A stretch of 64,000 bases of DNA. It comes from Endotrypanum monterogeii. Lineage: Eukaryota; Euglenozoa; Kinetoplastea; Trypanosomatida; Trypanosomatidae. Of this stretch, positions 47,432-57,384 are shown in pieces. Position 1 is the first letter of the stretch, and each line of letters begins with the position of its first letter. The notes below the pieces were generated by a model. It saw nothing but the letters and a program-made list of their open reading frames with translations. It did not search any database and was not told the origin of the DNA. The stretch spans positions 485,060 through 549,059 of the forward strand of contig CM007345.1 in assembly GCA_000333855.2 (NCBI GenBank). The letters run 5' to 3'. A program made the translations under genes and the position numbers.

Positions 47432-50278
47432 CTACGTCGAGGAAGAGGGAGAGGAAGTAGCAGCAGCAGCAGGCGGCACAGCGGAAGGGAAGCAGGTCTC
47501 GTGTGCTTCCAGCAAATCGGCGACTGTCACTTGGAACTCCTCAAGCCGCTCGCGCAGCTCATTTACAGTAGCCCGCGCACGCTGCTCCGCCTTGGACAAC
47601 TTGGCTGCTGATGCTTTATGTGCAGCCGCCTCTTCTGGCCCCATACAATCCTCCATGAGCACAGCCCCCAGTGCCGCGGCGGTGATTGAAGAAGCGCCAT
47701 CGCTGACTGCAGCGTCCTCTGCTGCAGAGACATCAGGCGCCAGCACCGGCTCCCATTCAGACTCCATCTCGCCCCATGGAATGAAGGCAAAGAGAGCATC
47801 CATATGCTGCTGCACACTCGAGCCGACGAAGTGATAGCACAGTGCACGCCGCATCTCTATCGCCAACGTCTCGCGCGCCCACCCGTCGCCGTTGCGATCA
47901 CAGCGAAGTCTTGGCGGGAAAACACTCGGAGACGCCGTTGCAGTACCGCCAATGTTGTTGCCCAGCCCAGACAATTCTAAAAGAGGCGCGTGCAAAGCAG
48001 GAAAGTCGCACACGATCGCATGGCACGAGCGCAATACCATTGTGCTCCACGAGAATGCGGCGCACGCGCGCTCAATGTGTTTCGCCATGAGCGCCGAATT
48101 GGCCAGGATAGAAGCAAATGTCGACTCCACCTCTTTCAGTGGCTCCCGCACCCTCGCACTGTGGCTTAGACCCCTAGCGTCTTGCGAAACCAGTGAAGTC
48201 GCACCGTCATCTGTGACGGCAGCACCACCCCTGTGCGATGATGAGTGACCGCGAGGCTTACCGTAGCGTGAGCGCCGCTGTTTCTCCTGCGCCTCCGCCT
48301 TTTCCGTCACCGCGGCAAAAGGACAAGAAAAACACTTCGATACACGAGGAAATGCTTCGAAGGGCAGCAGTCGAACCCGCACTCTCTTAGGACGGCGACA
48401 ACCCATTTGCTGGTAGGCACCACTACTGAAACGAGGATACGGCAGATGCAAATCCGGCAGCGTGGAAGCCCGCTCACACACCCCATTACGATCGCGAAAT
48501 GCATCGGGATGCAACTCGAGGGCATCCCTGTCCTGGGCCTCCGCCTGATCTGCAGCCAACGCAGCGTGTTGATGCAACGAGTCTCCTACGTGTTTCACCA
48601 CATCACCGAGAGACTCAGCGACGATGCGCACTAGCACGGCAACGCAGAGCCACAGCACCAGGGGCCTGACCAACTCCCCATTCACATCATCATCAAAGTG
48701 CGAAGGAGCGGCGAGACCCTTGGTGGACCTGCTCGGTCCCGCCGAAATTGTATGCCCATGGGGTGCAGATCCCTGAAGCGTCGATCCAGTGCCTTTTGTG
48801 GCGCCGCGCAGATGATCAACGAGGGTACGCATTACATCCTCCTGAACACCTAATGTATAGCGGAAAAACAGATACTTGGCGGCGTAGGGAGCCTCGCTGA
48901 CAGCGTTCGGCAACCGCTCTGGTAAGCGCTGTGGTCCACTGGCGGCAATGGCAAGGCTCATGAGATCGAACCAATCTAAAAAAAATCCTCGGCTCAGCAG
49001 GTGACGACTTTGCTCAGGCAATCGAGCCCAGATCTTCGCCACAAGAAGAGGTGCGGCATCGGCGAGGTATTGCGAAAAAAGCGTGTCTGTCAGTGCGGCC
49101 TCCGCGTACAACGTGGGCAGAGAGCTGCCAGCGGCGACGGAAGCCGTGCTCAGTGCGGAAGTATCAATGTCGGGGGGAGCAATGTCAGGCAGCGCCCGCA
49201 CAAACGCAACGCGCCGCAGACAGCGGAGCAGCTCGAGGCATTCGGTGTCGGAGTAGCCGTTATAGTTCTCACCCATTGCAATGGCTAGCGACACCGCCAA
49301 CGCCGGCTCCTCCACCTCCACCGTGGCCAGTGCCTTGAGCAGCAGCAACGACGAACGAGGCGACAGCCCCACGACCGGCACTGCCCGCGCACAGTGAAGA
49401 AGGTGCCGGACCTGAAGTGCGCTGGTTGCATCCCGGTGCTGTCCTCTCCACCGCAACGTCATCAGTGGAACGCCTGGGCTGCTCAGGAATGGGCCGTGAG
49501 AGACGTCCAGCACCAGCGACGGTACCGTATCGACGCCACTGAAACCCACGGTGGATCGTGGATGGGGTCGCTTTGCTTGGCCAGACTTGCCCCTCACACG
49601 TGGAGTGCGACGCTTGATGCAGACAGGCTTGCCGGCAATCATGACCACCTCCTCGTCCTCGGCGAACGCGCGCGACTGGCAACCAGTGCCTCCCTGAGAA
49701 CCGCTCTCGGCTGTACAAAGCGGCGAAAGGGATGTCGACGAGCTTAGCGGTGATGAGGCCACCTCTGCGAGATATGGGCGACAGTGCATCGTACTGCTGG
49801 ACAGACCCTCCGGCACAAGACTGGTGCAAAGGACTCCGTCCTCTCGATCCCAAGAGAAGCGAGTGTCGAGCAGCCTCTCCACAACGCTATCGAACGAGTC
49901 TTCGCCGAATTGAGTAGGGGTTGGCTCCAGTACATCTTGTCGCTTGCGACGCGTGCGCACCCTGCTACTGGCACGGTCCCATGGGGTTCCCCAGGTGCGC
50001 GTAGGGTCCGTCATCATGCGCACAACGCCAAAGCTGCTGACAACACCTGATGTTCGTGTGACTGGCATACCTGTACCAGGGGAAAGACGGTACTCCGTCT
50101 TGAAGTAGTTGGCGAACGGTCGCTTGGACTTCTTGAGCGCCTTTCGGCCGGCATGCTGGCGGGCCGCTATCCCGGCGTCAAGCTGCTGGTGTGATGTGAG
50201 ACCGGGGGACATCCAGGAAGGTTGGAAGCGCGGCCGCGCTCGCGTTGAGGTCTTCCATCGACCCAACGTCGACCTCAT
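47432..50278 (-). CDS. Unrecognised 948-aa protein with helical repeats
   Basis: I do not recognise this protein. The first ~50 residues are strongly basic with almost no acidic residues (MRSTLGRWKTSTRARPRFQ), which could be a mitochondrial targeting region. Residues about 290-480 are leucine-rich helices arranged like a repeat solenoid (SSLLLLKALATVEVEEPALA; DTECLELLRCLRRVAFVRAL; HLLSRGFFLDWFDLMSLAIA). The C-terminal ~70 residues form a coiled coil (AEQRARATVNELRERLEEFQ) followed by an Ala/Ser tail. Helical-repeat proteins with basic N-termini are common among trypanosomatid mitochondrial RNA-binding and mitoribosomal proteins, but no signature motif (PPR or RAP) could be confirmed. A pyrimidine tract with AG at 50379-50380 precedes the ATG by about 100 nt. 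Confidence 0.7.
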   Translation of the reverse strand: MRSTLGRWKTSTRARPRFQPSWMSPGLTSHQQLDAGIAARQHAGRKALKKSKRPFANYFKTEYRLSPGTGMPVTRTSGVVSSFGVVRMMTDPTRTWGTPWDRASSRVRTRRKRQDVLEPTPTQFGEDSFDSVVERLLDTRFSWDREDGVLCTSLVPEGLSSSTMHCRPYLAEVASSPLSSSTSLSPLCTAESGSQGGTGCQSRAFAEDEEVVMIAGKPVCIKRRTPRVRGKSGQAKRPHPRSTVGFSGVDTVPSLVLDVSHGPFLSSPGVPLMTLRWRGQHRDATSALQVRHLLHCARAVPVVGLSPRSSLLLLKALATVEVEEPALAVSLAIAMGENYNGYSDTECLELLRCLRRVAFVRALPDIAPPDIDTSALSTASVAAGSSLPTLYAEAALTDTLFSQYLADAAPLLVAKIWARLPEQSRHLLSRGFFLDWFDLMSLAIAASGPQRLPERLPNAVSEAPYAAKYLFFRYTLGVQEDVMRTLVDHLRGATKGTGSTLQGSAPHGHTISAGPSRSTKGLAAPSHFDDDVNGELVRPLVLWLCVAVLVRIVAESLGDVVKHVGDSLHQHAALAADQAEAQDRDALELHPDAFRDRNGVCERASTLPDLHLPYPRFSSGAYQQMGCRRPKRVRVRLLPFEAFPRVSKCFSCPFAAVTEKAEAQEKQRRSRYGKPRGHSSSHRGGAAVTDDGATSLVSQDARGLSHSARVREPLKEVESTFASILANSALMAKHIERACAAFSWSTMVLRSCHAIVCDFPALHAPLLELSGLGNNIGGTATASPSVFPPRLRCDRNGDGWARETLAIEMRRALCYHFVGSSVQQHMDALFAFIPWGEMESEWEPVLAPDVSAAEDAAVSDGASSITAAALGAVLMEDCMGPEEAAAHKASAAKLSKAEQRARATVNELRERLEEFQVTVADLLEAHETCFPSAVPPAAAATSSPSSST

Positions 50279-51416
50279 CGAAGTGCTATGCTTATCAGAG
50301 CTGCCCGTCTTCGCGCCTTTGAAGACACTCCCACCTCACGACGCAGCCGGACCAGGTAGAGATGAATAGGAGCACGCTTTTTTTTTTTAACAGGAAAGAG
50401 GGAATGAAATGGAGGGGGGAGGGGAGGGGGAAAGAGGGCGACGAAGAAGCTCTGAAGGCTCTGGCTAAGCGAAGTGTAATGAAATTATCATCAAGCATGC
50501 AAAGTGAGATGGATAAACCAAGCACGCGCGAAGAGAGCACACACACACACAAAAAAAAAAAAGATGCAGGTTACACAAGAGCAAGAGATAGAGACGCTAG
50601 GTGTCCCATTTCTCTTGCCAACGCTACGCTTCCACCCACCCACCCGCCCTACCGTGTAGACACTTTTTGCCAGATCGGTCCTCTGTGCGTCCTCTGCCGC
50701 CACCGATAGGTACTTTCTATGAAATGTTGGTGAAATGATACACAAGACGTAAAAAGCCTTAGAGATTTACCGACCCACCGATTCTAGACGGGTCACCATG
50801 TGTGCTCAGCACGTCACTGGTCAACAACTGGCAGCACACTAGCCCCACGATCCCCTCCGCACCCTGTACCAAAGGACCGCAAGAGGGCACGGGGAGTGGG
50901 TCAATAGAGCAAGAGAAAGACTCAGAGGGGAGTGCCTCGGGCCAGAACGTCCTTGCGTCTCTTAGGTATATATATATATATGTATAAAGCAGAAGGCACG
51001 GCAGATAAGAATGCGCCTAGAGAGAGAGAGATGTGATATAAGAACGAGTAGGTGAGGAACACAAAGCACAACAGACCCCCTTTTTTTTTGATGTGTGTGA
51101 GCGCGTATATGGATCTATGACGGGTGAAAACTGTCTGGGGGGGAAGGTAACAAAAGGATGAAGTGCCTGGTTCTATCCGAATACGTGTGTGTGTGTGTGT
51201 GCAACCAATGCCTCCGGTATTAACGAGCCCCGCGGGTGCCACGTTGTGCGCACGCAAACGGGCACACACGAAGAAAGGGTGAGGAGAGCAAAGGAGTCAA
51301 TGGCTGATACTATGCAGGCTTAACCACAGCTCCGGTTTAGCTTCTACTTATGGATAACCGATTGCACATTCATATACGCATACACACACATATATAAAGG
51401 TGCGCATCTGCGCGTT

Positions 51417-51451
<35 letters not shown>

Positions 51452-52023
51452 TGATGTATATATGAAATGGGAGGGGAGGAGAACAAGGAAATGAAGACCG
51501 AGAGAGGGTTCAAGTATGCGCAGTGCTATGAAATGGCAAGAGACAAAACACGGATCAGGCAACTCCCGAATACCCATGTGTATGCTCATACAAAATCCAT
51601 GACAGCACCGATTCTCGGCGTAACACTCAGGTATACACACTTCCGTCAACACAACAACTCATGCCTTGTACAAACCACAACAAATCTCCGAAGTCACACA
51701 CACACACATTTTCCAAGGCCAAGACACACAACAGCATACAAGGAGACGCTCGCCATAGGTAACAGTAGACAGACATTATAACGCAGTATATATCTATATA
51801 TATATATATATGTGTGTGTGTGCGTGTTTCCCTGTTAGCCGGTCGAATCAGCACGACAGGACGACGACGACGACGACGCAGTGCACACTGCTCAACCTAC
51901 AATATCCTTGTACCCAGCCACCGAAGAGATGTGGCACTAGTAGAAATGTTGCCACAAATCAAGGACGCTGTGGAGAGCACCCCGCACCGCACCCCCCCCC
52001 TTCTTCACCTCCTTTGGATACTT
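50279..52023. other. Intergenic region between the TAP42-like and 948-aa genes
   Basis: No gene recognised in 1.7 kb. It contains a T run (50380-50389), a G-rich/purine tract (50411-50445), a CA tract with an A run (50539-50562), a TA run (50966-50982), a T run (51080-51089), TG tracts (51184-51201 and 51425-51451), CA repeats (51695-51708), and a TA/TG compound repeat (51786-51824). Confidence 0.7.
50379..50445 (-). promoter_or_regulatory. Predicted trans-splice acceptor for the 948-aa gene
   Basis: A transcribed-strand pyrimidine tract (CTTTCCCCCTCCCCTCCCCC, about 50411-50445) plus TTCCCTCTTTCC is followed by the first AG at 50379-50380 after a run of A. The 5' UTR would be about 100 nt. 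Confidence 0.45.
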
Positions 52024-53442
52024 TCACGAGTAGTTACCCTTGTTGGTTAGTCCGTAGGCTGGATGATCATCCTTCCAGTTATCCCAGGTGCTATCCTTTT
52101 GCCGTTGGCGCTCCTCCACGCCATCTGGGCCGAGGCGTGCGTCCTCCTCAGTCTGCATCTGCTGCATCGTCTGGACCTCGTCCATTTGCCGCTGAATCTC
52201 TGCCATCTCCTGCTCCGCAAACTCTTGCAGCGTCATGGTGGGCCTGTTGCGGTCCACCATCAGCTCGTTTCGGACCTGCTGGCGGAACAGTTGTGCGCCT
52301 GCGCGGCCGCTAAGAGCCAAAGAGGAGGAGGCAGCAGCCGTGTTTATTGTAGACAGGGTGACGCCACCAGACTCCACAAGGTCGCTGGCACGCACCTGAC
52401 GAGGGTGATCAGCAGTCCCAGCCGTCATCATGCCTCCCGGCAGAATCGTGTAGGTGTGTCGCCCCAGCGAGAGTTCTCCTCGGCGCACGGAGTCCATGGT
52501 GTCCTGATACTTCTTCGAGATGGCGATCCGCTCCTGTGGGTTCAGGGCCTCGAGCATACTGAGCTCGCGAGACGATATTTGAAGCTGATGGCAGCCTTCG
52601 TAGATGGACCACTTGAGGCGTGCCAGCGCACGTTCACGCAACGCCTCCTCCTCCTCCCCTCCTGCTTCCTCCGCCGCCTCACCATCCTCGCCCATCAGCT
52701 CCCGCATACGGCGGCGCTTCGCAAGGAGGTAACCTACCTTGTCCTCCTCAGCCTTCCACGCGGCCTTCAGCGACGCGATGGTGCGCGAAAGCTCGATGCG
52801 CTGCGTCCGATTATCGGGACGGTACACGGCGTACGTGTCCAGCGTCTTCTCGTCGACAAGTTCGATGTTCTGCATCCACTCAAAAAAAATCCCGAGCCAT
52901 GCGTGGGAATGGACAAGCGCCTCTTGTCGCGACAAGGACTCCAGCTCCTCTTCTCTAAGAGACCGGGAGGCCCTGTCGCGTGCGGAACGTGAGGCTATTG
53001 CGGCGCGCGGCACCTCAGTGGTTCGCTCGCTTTGACGCACTGCGTCCTCACCTCGCATGCGCACTTCTACCGAGCCAGCTTGCCACTGTGTGGTGTCGCT
53101 GCTCACTCCAGCGCTGCCTCCGGTGCTGGTGTTTTGTGCGCGCGCCAGCGGTCCCTGGATACGCTGGAAGAGATCTGCCACAATATACGGCGTCCACAAC
53201 ATCTCTAGCGCTGTGGTGGAGCAATCGTCGATCTCATCATTCGACGAAAACACTCCAACAGCAGAGAGATGGCGCCAGTGAAGCTCGAACTCCGTCACCA
53301 ACTCGCGTATCTGTCGGCTGAGGCTGGCATCTGTGCTGGCGAGGGTGGTGTTCACAACGTCAGCAACGTAGGCATTGCAGAGATTCGTGAAGTGCTCCTT
53401 GACGGTGACGGCGTCGCGTGCTGCATAAGTGCTGCTAGACAT
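52024..53442 (-). CDS. TAP42: TAP42/IGBP1 (alpha4)-like PP2A regulator
   Basis: A protein of 472 residues. The N-terminal ~260 residues are helical, consistent with the TPR-like fold of TAP42. The C-terminal part has the conserved family segments: PTMTLQEFAEQEMAEIQRQM at about residues 400-420 and the terminal WDNWKDDHPAYG near residue 455, equivalent to WDD(F/W)KD..P in yeast and animal members. TAP42/alpha4 binds and protects free catalytic subunits of PP2A, PP4 and PP6; in yeast the association is controlled by TORC1. The PP2A catalytic subunit is encoded about 22 kb downstream in the same unit. A Glu/Ala-rich linker (EDGEAAEEAGGEEEEALRE) interrupts the middle. ATG 53442 is the first in frame. 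TOR dependence in this organism is inference. Confidence 0.85.
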   Translation of the reverse strand: MSSSTYAARDAVTVKEHFTNLCNAYVADVVNTTLASTDASLSRQIRELVTEFELHWRHLSAVGVFSSNDEIDDCSTTALEMLWTPYIVADLFQRIQGPLARAQNTSTGGSAGVSSDTTQWQAGSVEVRMRGEDAVRQSERTTEVPRAAIASRSARDRASRSLREEELESLSRQEALVHSHAWLGIFFEWMQNIELVDEKTLDTYAVYRPDNRTQRIELSRTIASLKAAWKAEEDKVGYLLAKRRRMRELMGEDGEAAEEAGGEEEEALRERALARLKWSIYEGCHQLQISSRELSMLEALNPQERIAISKKYQDTMDSVRRGELSLGRHTYTILPGGMMTAGTADHPRQVRASDLVESGGVTLSTINTAAASSSLALSGRAGAQLFRQQVRNELMVDRNRPTMTLQEFAEQEMAEIQRQMDEVQTMQQMQTEEDARLGPDGVEERQRQKDSTWDNWKDDHPAYGLTNKGNYS

Positions 53443-54513
53443 TCTTCACCCACCCCTTCACCCGTTACTCTGTCGCCAAAACGGGTGCTGAAGTGCAGCT
53501 ACAATAACCTCTGTGTTCTCGAGACAACCAAAGGGTTTACGCACCGCTACTGGGACACACACACACGCGCGTTCGGTGTCAACAAGGCGCAGATAAATAA
53601 TAATGCTGGACTCAACAACTTCAAGTAGCGCACACCGCAGTTTCACCCATACCCACCCTCCTTCTGTCCCCGAGCAGTAGTGCACCCTTCCCTATATTGT
53701 GTATATATATATACGATTATTGCCTTCTGTCGCAACTCTGCACCTCCTATGCAAGCGCAAAGAGAGAATGATCAAGGAAAACGATTATATGAGATGCGCT
53801 GTGGCCTGGACATGTTTTGTGAGAAAATGTGTGCAAGGGACGGAGAGAAAAACATGTGTGAGGGTACATGCTGAAACCATAGGATTGTGTGCGTAACACT
53901 TCCACAGATGATCGACTGTGCATACAAAAAGGAAGACGGGAGCAATACAGTCGCCAGAGACGATGTGCAGCCCCTACGCGCGCGAGAGGAAGCAAATTTC
54001 TTGACACCTGCAGCAGTGGCAAATGATGCACAGAAGCCTGTCGTACAGCTCATTGCATATACACAGAAACGTAGATTCCCCAATCGTGGCTTACCGTATT
54101 CACTAAAGGCTCTCTAATGCTTTATCTATCCCCCCCCCCTCTCCCTCCCTTCTCTTCCGAGTTGACTTCTTCTCGCTGCCTGGGGTGTAGGTGGATGGCA
54201 TGACCAAGTGACACATCAGCCCATTTTGATGAAATTCCATACACGAAACCACACTGGAGAGTGAACATCATCTGGCCTTTCCTTCCTTTCTACACTTCGA
54301 TTTATTTATGTTTTCGAGGTTGCCGCGATGCATTTCAGATCCCATGTAAATGAGATGTGGTAGCGGAGTATGCGTAATGATGGAGGAAGCAAATACTTAA
54401 GGCAATTGGAGAAGGAAAAGAGCGATAGGGTCGCACACACACACACACACACATCTCTGATGATGCGGGGAAAAGATGGTAAGAGTTGTTGATACAATGA
54501 AATTTGATTTGCC
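53443..54513. other. Intergenic region between the 236-aa and TAP42-like genes
   Basis: No gene recognised. It contains a short TA run (53700-53713), a C run (54130-54139), pyrimidine-rich plus-strand sequence (54130-54160) and a CA tract (54433-54453). Several short frames on both strands lack any family resemblance. Confidence 0.65.
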
Positions 54514-55224
54514 TCAGCCCGTGTACCTGGGGCCCGGCCCGGCACGACGGCGGAAGGCCAGCTCTACGGTGGGATGCTCTAGCATCTTCTCCTGGCGAAA
54601 CTTTTCAAATGGAGAGGATGCCTTGTTTCGATGGTCTTTACCGCCATTCTGCCCCTTTGAAGCCGCCTCAGCCTCGTCTCTGGCATCAGCCTCGAGGTCG
54701 TCGGTATCGATCCCCGTGCCAGGGCGCGCCTGTGCACGCGCCTCTCGCCACCCGGGCACCTCACCTTCCCTTGAAACCTGCTCTTGAAAGTCTACCGGTG
54801 AGAGGAACGCTGCTCGTTCGGCGAAGCGCATCGTCCAGGTTTCGGCGAGTTCGCGATTCTTGCTCAGGAGAGCGCAGCGGCGCAGTGAAGAGCAGAGCGT
54901 AATCCTCATCGCTGTGCGGGAACCGAGTGGTATAGATGAGTCAGCATCATGGAGCTCTGCCCACATGGACTCACCCATTTCTAGCGCTTCTTCCCGCTCC
55001 TCAGCGCGGGCGCTTCGGGATAGCTGCGCGATGAGGCGACTCTCCGTCTCCACGGTCTGCATGCGAGGCATCTTCTGATGTAGCTGTGATTGAAGCTTGC
55101 GACGCAGGTCGAGCACGCTTTCATTAGGGCCGTGCAGGGAGACAAAAGATTGCAGACAAGCGAGAGTGCTGGTGCCAATGCCGCCAAGCACCTTGGCCGA
55201 GCACCACTGACGGGTGACCTTCAT
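54514..55224 (-). CDS. Unrecognised 236-aa protein, possible mitochondrial protein
   Basis: I do not recognise this protein. The N-terminal ~30 residues contain Lys and Arg but no acidic residue (MKVTRQWCSAKVLGGIGTST), compatible with mitochondrial import. Residues about 38-140 are predicted helical and charged. The C-terminal ~70 residues are rich in Ala, Glu, Asp and Gly and end in a basic stretch (AFRRRAGPGPRYTG). Length and composition would suit a trypanosomatid-specific mitoribosomal or assembly protein, but nothing in the sequence proves it. A C-rich tract followed by AG at 55231-55232 lies only about 6 nt before the ATG. Confidence 0.7.
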   Translation of the reverse strand: MKVTRQWCSAKVLGGIGTSTLACLQSFVSLHGPNESVLDLRRKLQSQLHQKMPRMQTVETESRLIAQLSRSARAEEREEALEMGESMWAELHDADSSIPLGSRTAMRITLCSSLRRCALLSKNRELAETWTMRFAERAAFLSPVDFQEQVSREGEVPGWREARAQARPGTGIDTDDLEADARDEAEAASKGQNGGKDHRNKASSPFEKFRQEKMLEHPTVELAFRRRAGPGPRYTG

Positions 55225-56353
55225 GTCTCGCTACCAAGGGGGGGGGGGGGAGGGGAGGGAACGACACCGCCGCTTTGCTCCTTGGTGCTACATGTAGCAA
55301 CGACAGAATGATTGGGATCGATATGCCAACAGAAGTCCGGTATTCATTTTGAGCCTGAAAATATATTGCTCAATAAAAAAAATAAAGGAGGAAGTACACA
55401 GAAGAAGCGAAAATATGTATATGTATATAAGCATGTATGTATCACCCTCTTTTTAGAGCATCAGATCGTAGCCCACCACAGCAATTGCCGCAATCCTTCC
55501 ACGGCAGCCCCCTCGAAACCCTCCCCTTCCCTTCCCGAGCGTGTACACAGACATGCACACACAGGGGAACCAAAAAGGAAAATAAAGATGACATTTTTTT
55601 TTTGTTTCATTCTACTGTTGTGTGTGTCTGTGTGTGGGTGGGTGTGTGGTGTGTTCTCTCCTCCCATAGCTGCGCATGACAAACAGTTGAGTAGGAAGAC
55701 ATCGTGTACTGAATCCAAGACACACACATACACACATGTGAGTGCCATGCCACGCCGGTGACAACAGTTTAGCAGAAATTATTTCTCGGGCGGAGGTGGG
55801 GGATACGGCTGTCTTTGTATTCTCCATCACCCAAGACCAACAGAACCCGCAGTGAAGGGGAGGGGAGCATCGATCCCGTGCCGCCACCCCTTCCTCCTCC
55901 TCCCTCGAAACTCGCCAGTTAGTTAGCAGCAAAAACAGACCACTGCGGGATGCGAGTGCAGTCATGAAAACGAGGGGAAATGCGGTCGAGTAGGAGAAGT
56001 GAGGGGGCTTGACAGGTGCGTGCAAAGGACGACCTACGGACGCAGAGACACAACCAATATGTAGCTCCACCTCCCTCCACCTCCCTCCACCCCCGAGACT
56101 GCCCGTATGTCGTCGTAAGCGTACTCAGACGTTTGCACACAAGCATGGAACTAGTTGCTTGGGCGGTAGAGCAACAGACAAAGCACCCGGGAATTAATAT
56201 AAAACGCTTCCACAGAACAAAGGGGGATTGAAGAGCAAATGCCGCGCCCGTCCTTACTCAATGAAAAGGAGGTCAGCATGCAGCACAAACCCACGAGGGC
56301 TCACCAGGGCACCGCATCACATAGGTAAAACAAAAAAAAAATTCCTCCGCTGG
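55225..56353. other. Intergenic region between GPN3 and the 236-aa gene
   Basis: No gene recognised. It contains the C-rich (plus-strand G-rich) splice signal at 55237-55260, a T run (55594-55602), TG/GGTG-rich sequence (55618-55652), CA repeats (55721-55736), a tandem CTCCCTCCAC repeat near 56068-56092 and an A run (56331-56341). Confidence 0.65.
55231..55260 (-). promoter_or_regulatory. Predicted trans-splice acceptor for the 236-aa gene
   Basis: The transcribed strand reads GTTCCCTCCCCTCCCC plus a long C run, then TTGGTAG with AG at 55231-55232. The leader before ATG 55224 would be only about 6 nt. Confidence 0.45.
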
Positions 56354-57154
56354 TCAACTCTCGGGCAAGTCGTTATCCCTCACCTCCGCCTCGTCTGCCA
56401 CCTGCAGCGTCTCGTCGAGGAGAGAGCACAAATTAGACATGTAACCGACATTCCCGATATCCACTGGCCGAAAAGTGACGAGGTTGAAGTCTGTGAGTAG
56501 CGCTCCCATTCGGCGTGACATGGCACGAAAGCGCGGTGGCAGCCTCGAGAGATTCATAAAGTCAAAGTCACACATGCAGAAATGCTCCAGCGTGCCGTTC
56601 TCCTTGAAATCTTTGCTCAGCAAATCACACTTACTGAGGACATTGATGAAAGGACATTCGAAACAAACCATGCTGGACAAGGAAAACATACAGCCCGAAA
56701 TGAACTTGCTGCTGTCCGCCGTCGTGGCGAGAGCGTCAAGCAGATACAGCACTGTGGTGTAGTAACCCTCCTGCTGCAGGAGATGAACGAAAGCAGGCAC
56801 AGCGGGTTGATTCGATAGCACCTCCACCTGCCCTGGCATGTCCACAATAATGAAATCCTCGGCGTAGTCGCCGAGCTGCTGCAACACCCACGTGGCGCCG
56901 GTGGTGACAAGGTACTCCATACAAAAGACAAGACCACCGTTTGGACCCAGTCCCTTTCCCTCCATCGCGTCCTCCAGCGAAATCAAATCGCGAATGTCTA
57001 TTGACGGCTCATACGGCAACGAGTCTGCTGCGGGGTCCATGTTTGCAATATGAACAGAACGGCCAATAGTTGCGTAATGCTCAGTCAGCGCACCGCACAG
57101 AGTGCTCTTGCCAGAGCCAGCTGGCCCGATGACGACAACCGCGTACTTGCCCAT
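56354..57154 (-). CDS. GPN3: GPN3-like GPN-loop GTPase
   Basis: A protein of 266 residues. It has the P-loop GPAGSGKST at residues 10-18, the switch motif DPAAD at 40-44, the Gly-Pro-Asn loop GPNGGLVFCMEYL from residue 70, the G3-like DMPGQVE at 105-111 and the G4 motif SKCD at 174-177. GPN GTPases form dimers that help assemble and import RNA polymerase II. The FCMEY context after the GPN loop points to GPN3 (or GPN2) rather than GPN1. RPB10, a likely assembly client component, is encoded in the same unit. Length matches the family. A 27-nt TA run sits just upstream of the start (57193-57219). Confidence 0.9.
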   Translation of the reverse strand: MGKYAVVVIGPAGSGKSTLCGALTEHYATIGRSVHIANMDPAADSLPYEPSIDIRDLISLEDAMEGKGLGPNGGLVFCMEYLVTTGATWVLQQLGDYAEDFIIVDMPGQVEVLSNQPAVPAFVHLLQQEGYYTTVLYLLDALATTADSSKFISGCMFSLSSMVCFECPFINVLSKCDLLSKDFKENGTLEHFCMCDFDFMNLSRLPPRFRAMSRRMGALLTDFNLVTFRPVDIGNVGYMSNLCSLLDETLQVADEAEVRDNDLPES

Positions 57155-57345
57155 TTGTCGCCTGTTTTGCTGCGAGGGATCAACACTATCCGATATATAT
57201 ATATATATATATATATATCTGTTGGTGTATGGTCGTGTGAGGCGAACCAGAATGAAGATAGAGGGGAGGAAGGGTGCAGAGCCGCGGCGATTTTTTTTTT
57301 ATTTCGCGCACGCAGGAATACAATAGACGACTACACCTCGGTGGC

Positions 57346-57384
<39 letters not shown>

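Noticed and set aside
52063..52992. A 309-codon plus-strand open frame antisense to the TAP42-like gene
   Set aside because: The minus-strand frame carries the family motifs; the plus frame is Leu/His/Arg-rich shadow sequence.
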